Below, one piece after another: positions 11,755 through 24,721 of a stretch of 64,000 nt of DNA. Source of the DNA: Climacium dendroides (lineage: Eukaryota; Streptophyta; Bryopsida; Hypnales; Climaciaceae); assembly GCA_950106755.1 (NCBI GenBank), contig OX467083.1:15929029-15993028 (forward strand), given 5' to 3'. How positions within the stretch are numbered: the first letter of the stretch is position 1; each line of letters opens with the position of its first letter. Made by a program: the position numbers and the translations under genes. Below the pieces are notes generated by a model, which ran no database searches, was not told the DNA's origin, and was given only the letters and a program-made list of their open reading frames with translations.

Positions 11755-13269
11755 ATGGGAGGAGGGATATTTGAAGACGGTTGGGATACATACGCTTATC
11801 CCTGGGCGCAGCCGAGCCCTCTGTTTCATCGCCCACGAGGGCCTGTGTATGGTGCAGTACCGCAGGATCGCGCTTTCCAGAAGATGGACGAACCGAAGAA
11901 GAAGGAGAAGACTGTGAAGATTGTTCCTGTCGAGGATGGAGGTGACCCTGTTCCGCAAGTACCTGTGAAGCGGGCAGTACAGCCGGTAATAGTTTCGAGG
12001 TTTAAGAGCTGGGATGCTGCCGCGACGAAAATCCAAGCTGTGTTCCGTGGCTATGTTGTGCGGAAGTCAAAGCCGTTGAGTAACTTGAGAGTGATTAGAA
12101 AAGTGGAAGAGGAGCTTGAGCTTTTTAAAAACAAGTTGCAATCACCGGCGCAGAGGCAGAAGCTTTATAATGAGTCGAAGGAACGATTGCGATGGACGGA
12201 GGGCCTCATGGCGTTGTTGCTTCGGTTGGATTCCTTGCAAGGTGTGCACCCTGAAGTTCGTCTAATTCGCAGGGCATTGACGAAGGAGCTCATACGTTTT
12301 CAGGAGGCAATCGATGGGATGTCTACAGAAGTGAGTGAAGAAGACGATGTTATCGCCACGGAGGATAATAATTTGGCGAAGGAGCATGCCGAGGTAATCG
12401 ATTTTGCCGCCCTTGAAGGAAAGGAATTTGAGAAAAGCGATCCGGAGGAGTTCAGTGCCCTAGGTCAAGGTTTTACATCCGGGGGAGCGGATGAAGTGCG
12501 TCAAAGTGACAATGAGGTTCCAATGGATGTTGAGATCAAGGAGCAAGTATTGACTATGGAGCGTCCACATCTCGTGGAAGAACGCGAATTGGAGCTTGCA
12601 AACGTACTATCCCCGGATGTTGAAACCCTAAACCAGGAGGCTCCACTAGTGGACGTTTCTGGAGAAAGTGCACCTTCCAGAGAAGTTATTTCAGAACCAA
12701 TTTCTGAGGAGTCTGTATCAGTAACCCCTGCCATGAATGATGCGGAGGTGTGCGAACAGGCTACAGTCACGGGGAGAGGAGAAGAGGCAGAGAATAGGGT
12801 AGAAGAAGAGGCAGGAAGACCAGCATTGGATGCGTTCCTAAGCGGAGATGTACGTCAAGGCGAAGGGTTTATAAATCCAGCGAGTGATTCATTGCTTTTG
12901 GAACCGCCATGGTTGCAAGCAGGCCTGCCCCAGCCTTCAACTGATGGCTTGTCAGACCACGAGCTGTTGCTGCAGGTGCTGGAGGAGAATCGGAAACTGA
13001 AGGACGTTGTTGGAAAAGTGTTGCAGTGGGGGAATCGAAAGGATGATGTCATTCAGAATTTATTAAGTCGAATTGAGCACTTGGAGGAGCGTCAGCCCCA
13101 GCCCGACTTGTTGCACTGCGAGGAGAGCGACGTCCCGAAGAAAAATGGTCGATGGTCAGAGAAAGGTCGTAAGACTGGAAAGACTAGATACCCATTTGGT
13201 TATGTCGACCCAGAAGATAGTCATTCTGCTGGATCAAGCGATTGGTTTTCAGACGATTTTTTGTGGTAG
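11755..13269 (+). CDS. BAG-domain co-chaperone with IQ (calmodulin-binding) motif, intronless, 504 aa
   Basis: The first ATG in frame is at 11755; the frame is open a little further upstream, but only from a TTG. Residues 1-80 are proline- and glycine-rich. An IQ motif, AATKIQAVFRGYVVRK, lies at about 89-104, directly followed by a helical BAG domain at about 108-188 (NLRVIRKVEEEL through ELIRFQEAIDG). This IQ-then-BAG order is typical of plant BAG5/6/7-type proteins, where the IQ motif binds calmodulin and BAG binds the Hsp70 nucleotide-binding domain. Residues 190-390 are acidic and probably disordered; about 400-440 (LLLQVLEENRKLKDVVGKVL) looks like a coiled coil; the C-terminus is basic, then acidic. 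Domain order is seen; calmodulin and Hsp70 binding are inferred from the family. I cannot decide which BAG paralogue it corresponds to. Confidence 0.88.
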   Translation: MGGGIFEDGWDTYAYPWAQPSPLFHRPRGPVYGAVPQDRAFQKMDEPKKKEKTVKIVPVEDGGDPVPQVPVKRAVQPVIVSRFKSWDAAATKIQAVFRGYVVRKSKPLSNLRVIRKVEEELELFKNKLQSPAQRQKLYNESKERLRWTEGLMALLLRLDSLQGVHPEVRLIRRALTKELIRFQEAIDGMSTEVSEEDDVIATEDNNLAKEHAEVIDFAALEGKEFEKSDPEEFSALGQGFTSGGADEVRQSDNEVPMDVEIKEQVLTMERPHLVEERELELANVLSPDVETLNQEAPLVDVSGESAPSREVISEPISEESVSVTPAMNDAEVCEQATVTGRGEEAENRVEEEAGRPALDAFLSGDVRQGEGFINPASDSLLLEPPWLQAGLPQPSTDGLSDHELLLQVLEENRKLKDVVGKVLQWGNRKDDVIQNLLSRIEHLEERQPQPDLLHCEESDVPKKNGRWSEKGRKTGKTRYPFGYVDPEDSHSAGSSDWFSDDFLW

Positions 13270-14250
13270 CTATCAATCCCCTTGCCAAGCATATGATGAG
13301 GCTCGGGTCACCATGTACATATATCTCTTTGAAATGCTTAAAGCAATTTTTCCAATTTGCGTCTCCCTTCAAAATGCCTGAAATGTGTGCTTGAGGAAAT
13401 GCAATAGTCAATCTCCACCCAGATCTCTGTCATGTCACCTTCTCTAATATCATATCCTCTGTTCTAACCCTAACCAAACCCTAGGTGTACCTTCGTTCAA
13501 AACGCACTCCGTCCTCGCTATCATACTGTGTCTCAAGAAGTGTCACCCGCGTTTGTGGTCTCTGACCCTTGGTTTGTGGGGGTGTTTCTTTCGTTTTCAG
13601 CGTTAGGCTTGCCCCTTATGTTTATCAAAACAAAACTTGCATACGAATGTGATGATAAGTGTGAGAATTGTTTCTAACTCAGACCAACTCCGTGATTAAT
13701 TTGACATGAGATATTTCTGGTGAGTCGTTTAAAAGACCACTTTTGTTATAATGTGCATTTTGGGTGCTAGACTGTAACCTCAGGGCACTCGCTTCATTCT
13801 TTTCCTCATTCGCTACCTGCGCGACCCAAAATTTGTCACGAGTTTTAAGTTTTATAGACCCAACATCTCACTTTCGGACATCATATCATTCTGTCCACGC
13901 ACAAGTCTCCTTAGCGGTCAAACCCTAAACCTTCAGAGGGATGCCAATTTGAACATATTCACAAAGTGCAGAGACGTGCACAGCAACAACACAATTCCCT
14001 GCGTAATTCTCACATTCTACGCCTTTGAAGAACATGGTATAGCAGACTTTCAACATGACCTAAAGTGGCTACCACGTAGAATGATTTACTGAATGCAGTA
14101 AATCATGTAGCCAAGGACTGAATCAAATTCTAATTCAGTCTCTTAATTTCAACTAAGGTAGCCGACCCATTTCCACAATTACACATCCTCTGTGCACAGG
14201 TTTTATGAGTGCAGACTTTTTCTCATGTACACAAATAGAGATTGAAAGGA
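13270..14250. other. 3' flank of the BAG gene
   Basis: Composition stays moderately GC until about 14100, then falls to AT-rich spacer. The stretch holds AACCCTAA-type telobox strings near 13466 and 13920, but no open frame with a domain. Part is likely BAG 3' UTR; the rest is unassigned. Confidence 0.5.
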
Positions 14251-14809
14251 TTGCATATTTTTCCACTATTTTATTACAGAAAACATAATCACAATGAATT
14301 TTTTAGTTGAAGATTCTCTTCAATCTATAATGGTGATATAGACCTCAGACCATAGGCTCATTGCAAAATCAACCAAGGACTAGTTGCAATATTGACAACC
14401 TTGCAGCCAATCATAATTATGTGCTAAAACTACTCTTAGAACTACGTCACAACTTCATGGAAAGAGAGCAACCTATAGATTGGAAAATGGGGGCAAATGG
14501 ATTGGCTATTGTAGAACCGTAGTGATTGACGGAAAATAATTCGACTTTTCCAACTTTAAATTTGAATTTCTTTGTATAATTACTATGAATACATCAATAT
14601 CATTAGTACATGATCCCCTCCTAACCACTTGACTTGTATAGAAAATAAATTTTAGAAAAATAAATTTCAAAAGAGAAACTAAAAATAAAACTTAAGAAAA
14701 AAATTTAGCAAAGATGTTTAAATAATTTAAATTTAAATTTAAAAAATCAACACTTTAATATGAAATTCACTTCAAATTATTAGAATACTTTCATGAACAC
14801 TTTGATGAA

Positions 14810-14881
14810 CACTTTAATGTTCACTTCTAAGAAGTTGAACATCAAAGTGAATAGAAATTCTTAGAAGTGAACATCAAAGTG
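14810..14881. repeat. 24-bp inverted repeat, short hairpin
   Basis: Arms 14810-14833 and 14858-14881 pair at 23 of 24 positions (arm contains GTTCACTTCTAAGAA), with a 24-nt loop that itself carries a third copy of ACATCAAAGTG. It could be a tiny MITE or a small-RNA hairpin. Sequence evidence is only the pairing. Confidence 0.6.
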
Positions 14882-16299
14882 TATAGAAAAATTTTGAAAG
14901 TCAAAGTATTATCTAAACAATCAAATTTTTGTAGCATTACTTTGAATATTCATGACAAATATAATTTTTAACTTTAGAGTTTGAATAATCAAGGGTTAGA
15001 AATTGATAATTACTCACAAAATAGCCAAAAATTAGCACTCTTTATAGTAAAAAGGTTGTAAATCAAATTTTACTCATCCTTTGGAATTTAGAACCATAGG
15101 ATCTTATTTTTTACTAGTAAAGATTCACATATGAAGAATTTGAAGTATAAAAAAAATGTATGTGTATGAACAAAGTCTACAAAATAGAGTGAAATGATAA
15201 TTTCAAGACTACCCAACCTTTGCCTCAATGTGACTTTGTCAAGCTTTTGACATCCATAACTAAAATTTTGTTTCCAAGGAAGATTTAGGGACTTCATATT
15301 TGAGTAGAACCTCATGTTAGAAAGAAGTATGCAAATTTTCAAAGCAAAATGATATTGCACTTTGCCTATTCAAGTTGGGACCCAAACAAAATGCACAATC
15401 TTTTTATTGGGATTCCAAGTTTATTTGTAACCCTAATATATATATATATGAGAACAAAATTTAATACTTCATTTAAAATATCTGAATTTTTCAAAAACCA
15501 ACTTGGCTTGCTAGGAACTTTATACATTAAGAGAGATACCCCCCTTATCATCATATGTTAGTGTTGTAAAATGACCATTTTTGCATACATTGAAAGCCAT
15601 ATTATTATATGCTATATATAATAAACTATATAGATGAATGTATTTACAAATGAATATTATAAGGGGAGTATGGAATAATTGCAGTGTGTCCCTTGTGAAG
15701 TGCTCAAGATGCACCAAAATTAAGTACAATGACAAAGCTTATCATTGGTTGGTTGTTGATAAGTTAAGTAACTGTCTAATATGTCTACACTAGATTGTAA
15801 GATGACTACAACCTAACTTAACTTCTTATTGATTGGTACAACTTGAATTTGGATTATAAAATGGTTGTATATTTTATAAAGGGCTTGAATTATATTACCA
15901 AGATTATCTCTAAAATAATGAAATGTCATTAATTTTTCAACCAAAGTTTTGGATTTGGGTATAAATTTGTAGTAAACAAATTCATTTTTAATTTTACTAT
16001 ATACACAACAATATCAAATTATATTCATTAAAGGTGCCATAGAATGTATATTGTAGTCCAAAATATTTTTTGAAAATTTGCAAAAAAAAAGAGCAATAAC
16101 TTTGCCCCACTTCTATTGTTGTACCCCAAAAAAATCATTTCCGTCTATAGGTCCAATTTACATTCAACCAACTGTAGTTGAATTTGTAAAAGAATTACAT
16201 TGACATGTATTGAATATATATTAATACCTAGAAGATGTTTGCATCTTTTGGATACATAGTGAAAAAATTGTCTTTTTTGAGCTCAATGTGACAAACAAA

Positions 16300-16379
16300 T
16301 TTTCATTATTTATTATGTATTTTAATCCTCCATCTCGCAATTGTCACCAGTTTTCATTATTTATTATGTATTTTAATCC
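16300..16379 (+). repeat. 29-bp direct repeat, two exact copies
   Basis: The same 29-bp string, beginning TTTTCATTATTTATTATG and ending TTTTAATCC, occurs at 16300-16328 and 16351-16379. A third, diverged version follows to about 16435. A small local duplication. Confidence 0.75.
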
Positions 16380-16509
16380 CCCTAAATTGTCAAAGGTTTT
16401 CATTTAAATTAAAAATATTATGTGTTTTAATTTCCCCTTGCCTCCACCACCACCTCTACTTATATTTTCAGAAAGTAGTTCTAATGCAATTAATATGGGA
16501 TATAACAAT

Positions 16510-16665
16510 ATTTGTACGTGTATCTACACTTGTAGCCATATTTATACCCATATATTTACTTGTATCTATATTTGTACCATATTATGTATTTATATTTGTA
16601 CCCATATATGTACCATATTATATATCCATATCTTCATCCATATTATATATCCATATATAGACAGC
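16510..16665 (+). repeat. Degenerate CCATAT / TTTGTAC low-complexity repeat
   Basis: A degenerate tandem array built of TATTTGTACC and CCATAT-like words (for example TACCATATTAT at 16576 and 16611). The tyrosine- and isoleucine-rich open frames across it (16420-16671, 16560-16793) are a by-product of this composition, not genes. Confidence 0.65.
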
Positions 16666-18259
16666 TATTGATTTTTCTAGGAGGGGGAAGGAAACTGACC
16701 CTAGAACATCATATTTGCATCTTTTTGGTGCATAGTTACATTGGTCATCCCATTGTTCCTCTCAAGACTCATTTATACTCACTTCCTAGTTAATTCATAC
16801 AGCTTAAGGTTGGAAGTCCATAAAGCACCTATTTAAGACTTGGAAATTAATTTGGAGAAGTTGAATTCTTGAAATATTTTTCAATGAATTTTTTTTGAAA
16901 GAAAAAATATAATTGGCATCTAACCTAAAACATTTCATATCTTTTAGAGCTTCGTAGGATTAGTCATAGATTTTTGAAGTTGAAACGCAATGATTACTCA
17001 AAGTACACTCCTCTAGATATGTAAACTATTTGTATATTGTTGGTACAAGAAGGATGCAAAATGTACAAATAGTGCACATTTTAGGAGGTGTATGCTTTTT
17101 GAGCCCAAGGGCTTTATAGTCTTTCTACCTTGCAAGTGAAATCTCTTGATTTTGACTTGAATTAATATGTATGTACTCCTGTAAAAAAATAGATGTAGAA
17201 ATTATAGATCAAACATGTGGCATATTGGTTATGTGTGCCATTTTAAAGAATTTCACACAATATTGAACACTATTGGCATTTTTTATGTTGCATAATTAAC
17301 ATTCAATTCATACTCAATCTTAATCAAGAATACCATATTTCTATTTCAAAAAAATAAAACTTGAGTTTGTATGAGTTTTTTCATTTAATATTCATGGTTT
17401 TTCCTTGATGATTGATATAAAAACAGTTGTGATGAATTAAAAAATTTGATTGCATAGAGATATAGTAAGCATCCTTATCAACATCTTTCACGTTAAAAGA
17501 AAACCATTAGTAAACAAAAATATGATTTATAAAGAACTCAATGTGAGATTTTTTATAACCAAACATTGTAAAATAGATGTTTCTTGATTTTAAGTAGATT
17601 TTATCAAGGTAATTGTACCATCACAATGAAAGGTACACAATTAGTTATGGTAAAAGTTATTGGAATGGTACTATAAAATGTCTGAAACATCATTGTTGAG
17701 TTCTATATATTGTATTTACAAAAACAACAACCTTCTAAGTTGAAGGTTACAAGGTGAAAAAAGGCAAAGTACATAATATCAAAAACATACATCTTGGTTA
17801 CCTCATATTGGATAATTTCCCTTAAACCTCCATATAAAATGTAGTAATTAAAAAAAATCAAACCTTCTTAAAAAGTTAGGTATATCTTCTAGACGCAACT
17901 TTTACTAATTGTACTCCTTTTCTAAAATCAACAACTATAGGTTCTTGCCTAAAATGTACATCTACTATTTATAAGAGTTTTATAGTTAGTTTAAAAAAAA
18001 TTCCAACACATTGAAAATTCATTGTTTGTTCAACTAGTGTCCAATAAATGCATAAAAAAATAATCTATTATTATTTCTTTGGTTTCCAATAAGATCCAAC
18101 CATAAATTAGATTATTTAATAATAGAAACAACACTCTATAGTTTATTCCAATGCATTTAGGTATAGTTTAATTCTAGTCTTAGGTCACTTTTTGAATATT
18201 TTGTGTGGCTACTTAAATCTTATAAGTTGTTCTTATATACTATATATGTATTTTTTTTA

Positions 18260-18288
18260 AAGGCAATCATGCCCCTCATGATTGCCTT
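18260..18288. repeat. Perfect 12-bp stem, 5-nt loop hairpin
   Basis: AAGGCAATCATG at 18260-18271 and its exact complement CATGATTGCCTT at 18277-18288 enclose CCCCT. A T-run precedes it. It sits in gene-free AT-rich sequence, so no role is evident. Confidence 0.65.
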
Positions 18289-21165
18289 ATAATTAATAGA
18301 AAAATACATGTTGGTCTTCAGAATAATTAGTAGTAATCGGAAAAATATCACTTGCAACCAACTCTCTAATAGAAAAGTACTATCTATATCCATCTAGTAA
18401 CCTCCAAATTAAGCACAATTTGTGTTCCATTAAAAAGCTCCATTTATTGAATTCAATCGTTGCAGAGGCATTGGCCGTATTGAATGACTTTGTGGGGGCA
18501 AGTGGTAAGCGATTAAAAAACATTCGTCTCTTAGTGAACTTGGCATTGCCCATGTAAGGCATCTTGTACTTGCTACATTCTCAAATAGTCCTATTGATGA
18601 TGGATTCAGTGACCACTTCGGTGCTATGAAGATTTGTTCATGAAGGGGGGTAGGTTTCCTTATTATAGGTATTTAGGTTAGGAGAAGATATTTCTAAAAT
18701 CCCATTGTTGCTACCAACCTTTTAATCATCAGGATGATGAGTTGGAAACATTCACAAAACAACGCTCAAATATGATATTTTCCACACAGATTTTAAGTGC
18801 ATGAATGATGGCACCTAAGTTGGAGATTTTGCATAGATATAGGAAATGAGTTATTGGATCTTGAATGCATGTATCATTGGCATAAAGACTAAAAATACAA
18901 TTAATCTCTCATGAAGAAGGTTTTTTAGAAAGACAAAAAAAAATAGTAAATTTTAATCTTTAGAACAATTACTTGATAGTCCTTTTCTTGATCAAGTTTC
19001 TAATAGGAAGGTACTCTTTGGTTTGTAATCTCTAAGACAATATTCATTGTAATTTAATTGCTAAGACGTCTTTGACATAAGATTTATTTGAATAGGATTA
19101 CTTATGACTTGTGAAGATTTGCATAGCTTTCAGATTGTCTAAAACATTTCTTGGATTGTTTTGTTCAATAATAATCTTGTCTTCTCACTCACTAGAAAGA
19201 ACCCTAAAACTTTTGTAACTCTATAGTATAGGTCTATTAGACGTTTGACTACTATAGAATACTACCATCATTTTAGAAGCTTTCACAATAAAGGTGATGC
19301 CCTTTGTGTACTAACCTTCTACCTTGTTATAGTACAATATCAAATAATGAACACTCTTTAAGCCTTAAACGTCCAGAATCATCTCTAAAATTGTCAAATT
19401 GAAAAAAATCCTTCATAAAGTATTGTTTGAAAGAATATTCTAGAATTTGTATACAAATAAAAGTTGTAGATTTTGAGATTATAAGCAAAATGTTATCATT
19501 TTTAATATAATTTATTGAAATGCATTTGACACAAGGTTCTCTCAACATGGTGATTTTTTGAAATTTTTGTGTCCTTAAAATCTATGTCTTTATTTTTGCA
19601 AATCTAGTTTTGAACTAGAGTCAATGCAATTTGGACTTGGTCAACCACTTAACATTCTTCCACATATATAATTTTAGAAAAATATGTACTCTAACAATAC
19701 CAAATCCAACTATTAAATAGGACAACAACTTAATAAAGTATATCCACAAATTATGACGACTTTCATTTAAAGAAGAATGAGAAAGAAATGTCAATTCCAA
19801 TCTATTAGTTGTTTGGAAATTAGATGTCGAAGCGCTTCAAGGTTAAAATAATGTGTTAGACTATCCCTAACTAGGTTGCATACATATGTCATGAATGCCT
19901 ATGACCCTCTTTAATGTAATAACCTTTGTAATGTAATATGTTAGATCAATCCCATTGACTCAACCTTTAGAGTTGCAAGGCCATTTTTTGTCAAAAAACA
20001 CTCAAAATTGTCATTTCCAATGCAAAGAATGAAAATTTTGAGTACTATTTTGTTCTTTACATGTATTTAACCATGGAATTTTATACTAGACTAATATGAG
20101 AATGTCTGGAAAAAATTCAAAAACTTTGACTACATAGATTACAAAATAGTGTTTAAGATTTAAAGTACTTGAAGTAAAGAAAATGAGGCGTTTTTGGCAC
20201 CTAACTTGATCAAATTATAAGTCTTTGAATCCTCTTATCCTAAAATCTTTGTACTAAAAATTTTGAGTTAAATTTTTTATATTGAAGAATTGTGTTGAAA
20301 GCTTAGAAAAATAAACCAAAAAAATAAATCTTGATTTTCATTCTTTAATTTTTTTTTAGTGAAAGTAGATATGACATGAATTGGTTTTTTTTAATTGTGA
20401 AAATTGTTCTAAATACATCCAATACATTATTTTCTTAGGAATTTGCTAAGATTGTCTATTAAATAAGATGTTCCATAATTTTTAAGTTACTTTTCCAATT
20501 AGAATGAATCAAATCTCTCAAAATCTCTCAAAATATAATTTATAAAAACTGTACAAAATATAAATTTTTTCAATTTTTTTTATAGTTGCTTGCCTTCGCC
20601 TATATTTTAGATTTGGATGCATAACTTTTGCTCCAAGGCACTAGTAGAAATAAAAATATTTTTTTAGAATACCAATTAGTTTTCCCATCATAATTTTTTT
20701 TCAAAAATTCATATGAAGAATTGAAATCATAAGAACTTGTTTGAACATTCAAAAGTCCTCCAAGGAATTCATGGGACTTCACGAGTTAAAAATTTCTTAC
20801 ACGTTGTCGTGATGTACATATGTACATACTATAAAAATACATATTATATGTTATACATATAGCTTCAAGGTGACACCTTCTCGTAAGGATGTAAATCATA
20901 TGTATAAAAAGAAGAATCCACATGAAAGTTGCATCGAGTTGAAATATTGTTTTTTGTTTTTCACTTTAGATTTAGAATGTCGAACTAGAGGGTTTTTTCT
21001 TAATCTCAAGATGAAGAGCCTCAACCGGAGGTTGAATTTGAGCTTTCATTGTCGCAACTACCAAATAAGTTGTTTTTGCTACGGAATCTTACATCGCCAT
21101 TTGAGCATCCACGAGATGAAGCTTGGCCTTCTCGACCACCAAAGCAGCCTTATGTAAAGTAGTAG

Positions 21166-21435
21166 TGGCACGGAAACCTTCAACGGGATGCTCGTACGTT
21201 GGTAATCTTGTTGCAAATTGGATGTGTTGAACCCGGTAGCCATGAAGTGACATTTGAAAGGTGTTTTGAGGGACTAAACGATAATCAATACTATTGTATG
21301 GTCATGCTAATTAAGGGGAGTTGCGGTCACCAACAATGGTTAGAGGGGCCAGTCAATCCCTTAACAAAAGTAGATCGTGTCGAATATGTCGCTACGACTA
21401 TCAAACGCATTCTCAAGTTTTTGCAGATGGAGTGA
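21166..21435 (+). other. Unrecognised coding remnant, 89 codons
   Basis: An island of higher GC in an AT-rich spacer. The open frame starts just after two TAG codons and ends in TGA; it has no ATG at its left end, so if real it is an internal exon or a broken piece. It reads like protein (residues such as CVEPGSHEVTFERCFEGLND and VDRVEYVATTIKRILKFLQ), but I do not recognise a family. The higher GC extends left to about 20990, where the minus strand also has a codon-like frame with a stop. Probably a decayed gene or transposon fragment. Confidence 0.35.
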
Positions 21436-21439
21436 AAAT

Positions 21440-24400
21440 TGTCTTGGAACTCTAATTTTTTTACCTCTAATAGGCATTGATTTGATGTTAGTACTTATAT
21501 CTATATTTGAAATATTTTGTATAAATTATTTTGTATAGTTGTAGTTGTAAAAGGAAAGGATGGAAGTAGTTTGCCTTGTAGATAGACTTTGAAGTGATTT
21601 CTCTTCTAAGTTAAAGATAAAAAAAATAGTTGTGGAACCAAATGCAAAGGTCAATAATTTTAAGTTAGCTTTAGGAACAAGTTAAGGGTTGATGTCTACT
21701 TGCTTATGTGGTAGAGAGTTGTTGATAAGGTAGGAAAAAGGTGGACACTATTCACCTTCTTTCTTGTTGTAATTTTGGGAAAATCTGAATGTTTGGAAGC
21801 TCAGTGTGAGTTGTGTACAAGGAGTTTTGCAATGAAAATTTTAAAAAAATTATGTATTACAGTGTCTTGATTTCAAATTGATCTCACTTGCTTGATTTGG
21901 AGTTAGCATTCAAAAGTTATGCTTATTTGAATGGAAGAAGGTCTACTGCCTCTTATGAAGAAGGGTTGAGATTTCAACCGACCATAAAAGATGAATAGGT
22001 TTTTTGTTTATGATGAAATTTTGAGGGAGTGTAGGAAATATTGTTATCTTTCCATGAAAATGTCATTTATTCAATTTGGAGTTTGTATGAATGAATTGTG
22101 TGTGGTAAAGCAAAGAAAGGTCTGCTACTTTTCTTTTCTCAAGGCCAAAACTTTGGATGGTCATAAAAGTTCGGCAGAGTATTCAAATGAGTTGAAATTT
22201 GAAGGAGAAGTAGAATATTATATTAGCTTTCCAAAGAGCTTTTACTCATTTCATTTGTAGTTGTGAAGCTTTTGTAGCATTAGATCAAAATTCAGCTAAG
22301 AAGATGGGGTTTTGAGGAGACTTTTAAGAATTATGTGTTATGGCTTATGGCTTGTTTTTTCTTGTAAACTTTGTTGTTGTGAGCGGCATGAGTGAAACCA
22401 TTGCTTAGCCTCATTTTGTATTGTGAAAATGACGAAGTGGAATTGATCATCCACATGGTTATACTTTTTTGTTGTTTCCATTGGTAAAGCACGTTCGCTA
22501 AACACTATGGGTTTGAAATTTAGAAGCCAATCTTTTGGACAGTTTCAACTTGTGGTCTGACCATCCCGTTTTGCCCGTCTGAAGCCTGAGGTTTTTTATC
22601 ACCTATCTAAATCCTAACCCTTTAGAGCCCTAATAGGATAGGCCAATGGGAAGCAGTTAGAAGACTTGAAGATTTGAAAACAAGAAGATTAGAAGATTTG
22701 TAGATTCAAGAAAGTTTTCAAACAACTTTCTTCAGTTGTAGCTAGAATCTTCGTAATTTCCCGAGGCAAACCGCTCTCAACACAACAACGTGCACTAATG
22801 GTATAGATTTTTTAAGAATATATTACATTGGTATGTGAAGGTGGAGTTGAATTTGGATTGGAAATAGCTATGCTTAATGCTAGATTTTGAAGGTTGTAGT
22901 GTCCTTTACCTTGCAAAATAACTCTATATGAAGGGGTGAGGAATTAGATACCTTTAAAATAAAAGTGAAAGAAATTCAATTTTTTTCAATAAGGGCTAAA
23001 AAAAATTAAAACTTGAAAATGAAGGATAGATTTGAAAGTGAAAGGTAGATATTTTGGCAAGTAATGGGAAGAATATCTAAACAACTAGTAGAGTAGGTAT
23101 TGAAAATTGGCTATCAAGGTATGTCAACAACAAACAATAGGGGATTGTATCGAGATCAAAGGCTTAGGACGAGTTTAAGAACAAACTCCATACAAAGTTG
23201 GAATTGGAAAAAAGACTTCAGAATTTATTGTAATAGAAATTGTTTTTGCCAACTTCTATAATGTTTACACTTCTATGTGAGCAAGGATAAACTACATAAT
23301 AAAAGTATATAGTTTTGTCTTGCTACCAAATTGAAAACAACCAAAAATTTTAGGAGCAATATTAAATTAATTTCTTTAGTAGTCAAAAAAATTGTCTCCT
23401 CTACTTTCTATGAACTTTTTTCTATAACTTTGTTAGCAAATAATTCAAATTCCCATCTTGTGAATATTGCACACTTCCATGTATAACTCTAGAAATTTTT
23501 CTATCTTTTTTGCAAGGTTTGGTCAATTTTAATACATGGAAGTCCACTCTTAGGGTTAGATGGTTAGGTTTTTTGACCACCTTAGCCCACTAAAAATAGC
23601 TTGTGAGCATAGCTTATCATAATAAAATTTGGTGAAAAATAAACAACAAAGTATAATGAACTTTGAAAGTATTAATTAATAATAATAAAGATGAATTTAT
23701 GTTGAAAGGAAGTAGAAGGCATGAATTGGTCTAAAGTCTTTTGATATTTAGAGTGAGATGAAGCACCTCAAAGTACACTAATTTATTCTATTAGTGTCTA
23801 GTAAGGAGGAAAATTAGCAAAATGTAAGAAAATAAGGGTAATCACAAAATTTCTTTTTTTTTTATAGGAAATTGATAGTATGGAGTACATAGTAACATAT
23901 GTACTTGCACTCACTAAAACAATGTGATTTGGTAAATTAGTATCACATGCACTATTAGGACAAATCAATGTAGTTGAATTAGACATGAAGTTAAATGTTT
24001 GAAGCATACTTTGTTGTTTTATTGAATTTAATGAAGTTTTACTATATGCCTTTATTACAATAAACCTTGTGTATTTTATTACTTGAATTTCAACAATCCA
24101 TGAGTGTTCACCACATGTGCAAAAAAAAGAAGGGCTATTAATTCAACATCGCTTCCAATACAAAAGGTAGACCCATCCTTCAAATTCCTGCATTGGATAT
24201 TCCAACTTTACTCAAAGGCAATGCTTTTCTTTATGCACGATTCTTAGCCATTTGGCTACACCCAAAAGATGTTGCCTATTTTTTGTAAAGGAAATTTTCA
24301 CTTTTTTGGTTCAAGCTAGCGAGAACATTGTTGTAGTTTAAGACCAATAGTCAAGTTTTACCTAGGTACCACCTTGTTTTGATGTAGATATCACCAAGTG

Positions 24401-24720
24401 TCACCCAAGTATCACATGAGTATTGATTGAAGAAGTAGCTAGCTAATTCTTCAAAATGATAAAAAAAATACTACTCAACGAGAGTTTGATTTTCAATTAT
24501 GTTTGGGAAGAACTAATAACTAGTTCAAACTTCAAAGTTATCTGGTGGAATTAGGTAAGAACCTATTTGCAATATGAAGATATTAATAGAAAATAAATGA
24601 AAAAATCTATAAAATTTCTATTTTAATTTTAAAAATAGAAAAATAAGATACTTCAAAAACCAATTCAATATAGAAATTTGTTGAGTAAAACTAAAAAAAA
24701 TTCCCAAACGCTAATTGTTA
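21440..24720. other. AT-rich spacer, no gene
   Basis: No supported gene. A mildly GC-richer patch at 22540-22800 is preceded at 22485-22530 by TTGGTAAAGCAC and GGTTTGAAATT, which loosely resemble the A and B boxes of a tRNA-derived SINE, but this is too weak to annotate. Open frame 21991-22260 has no known domain. Confidence 0.55.
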
Positions 24721-24721
24721 G

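Larger units (their letters stand above)
14882..20860. other. AT-rich spacer, no gene
   Basis: About 6 kb of AT-rich sequence. Apart from the repeats listed separately (16300-16379, 16510-16665, 18260-18288) I see no gene. The short frames at 15088-15735, 16420-16793 and 18380-18562 have low-complexity or random composition. The minus strand around 18690-18890 has a weakly protein-like frame, but no motif I can name. Confidence 0.6.

Noticed and set aside
12501..13052. Minus-strand ORFs under the BAG gene
   Set aside because: Shadows of the plus-strand coding sequence, serine/threonine-rich as expected from the acidic domain read backwards.
13460..13932. AACCCTAA-type strings as interstitial telomere
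   Set aside because: Only one or two units each; common teloboxes in plant promoters and UTRs.
22480..22535. SINE-like A-box and B-box words
   Set aside because: Weak matches, wrong residues in the B box, no tail or target duplication.
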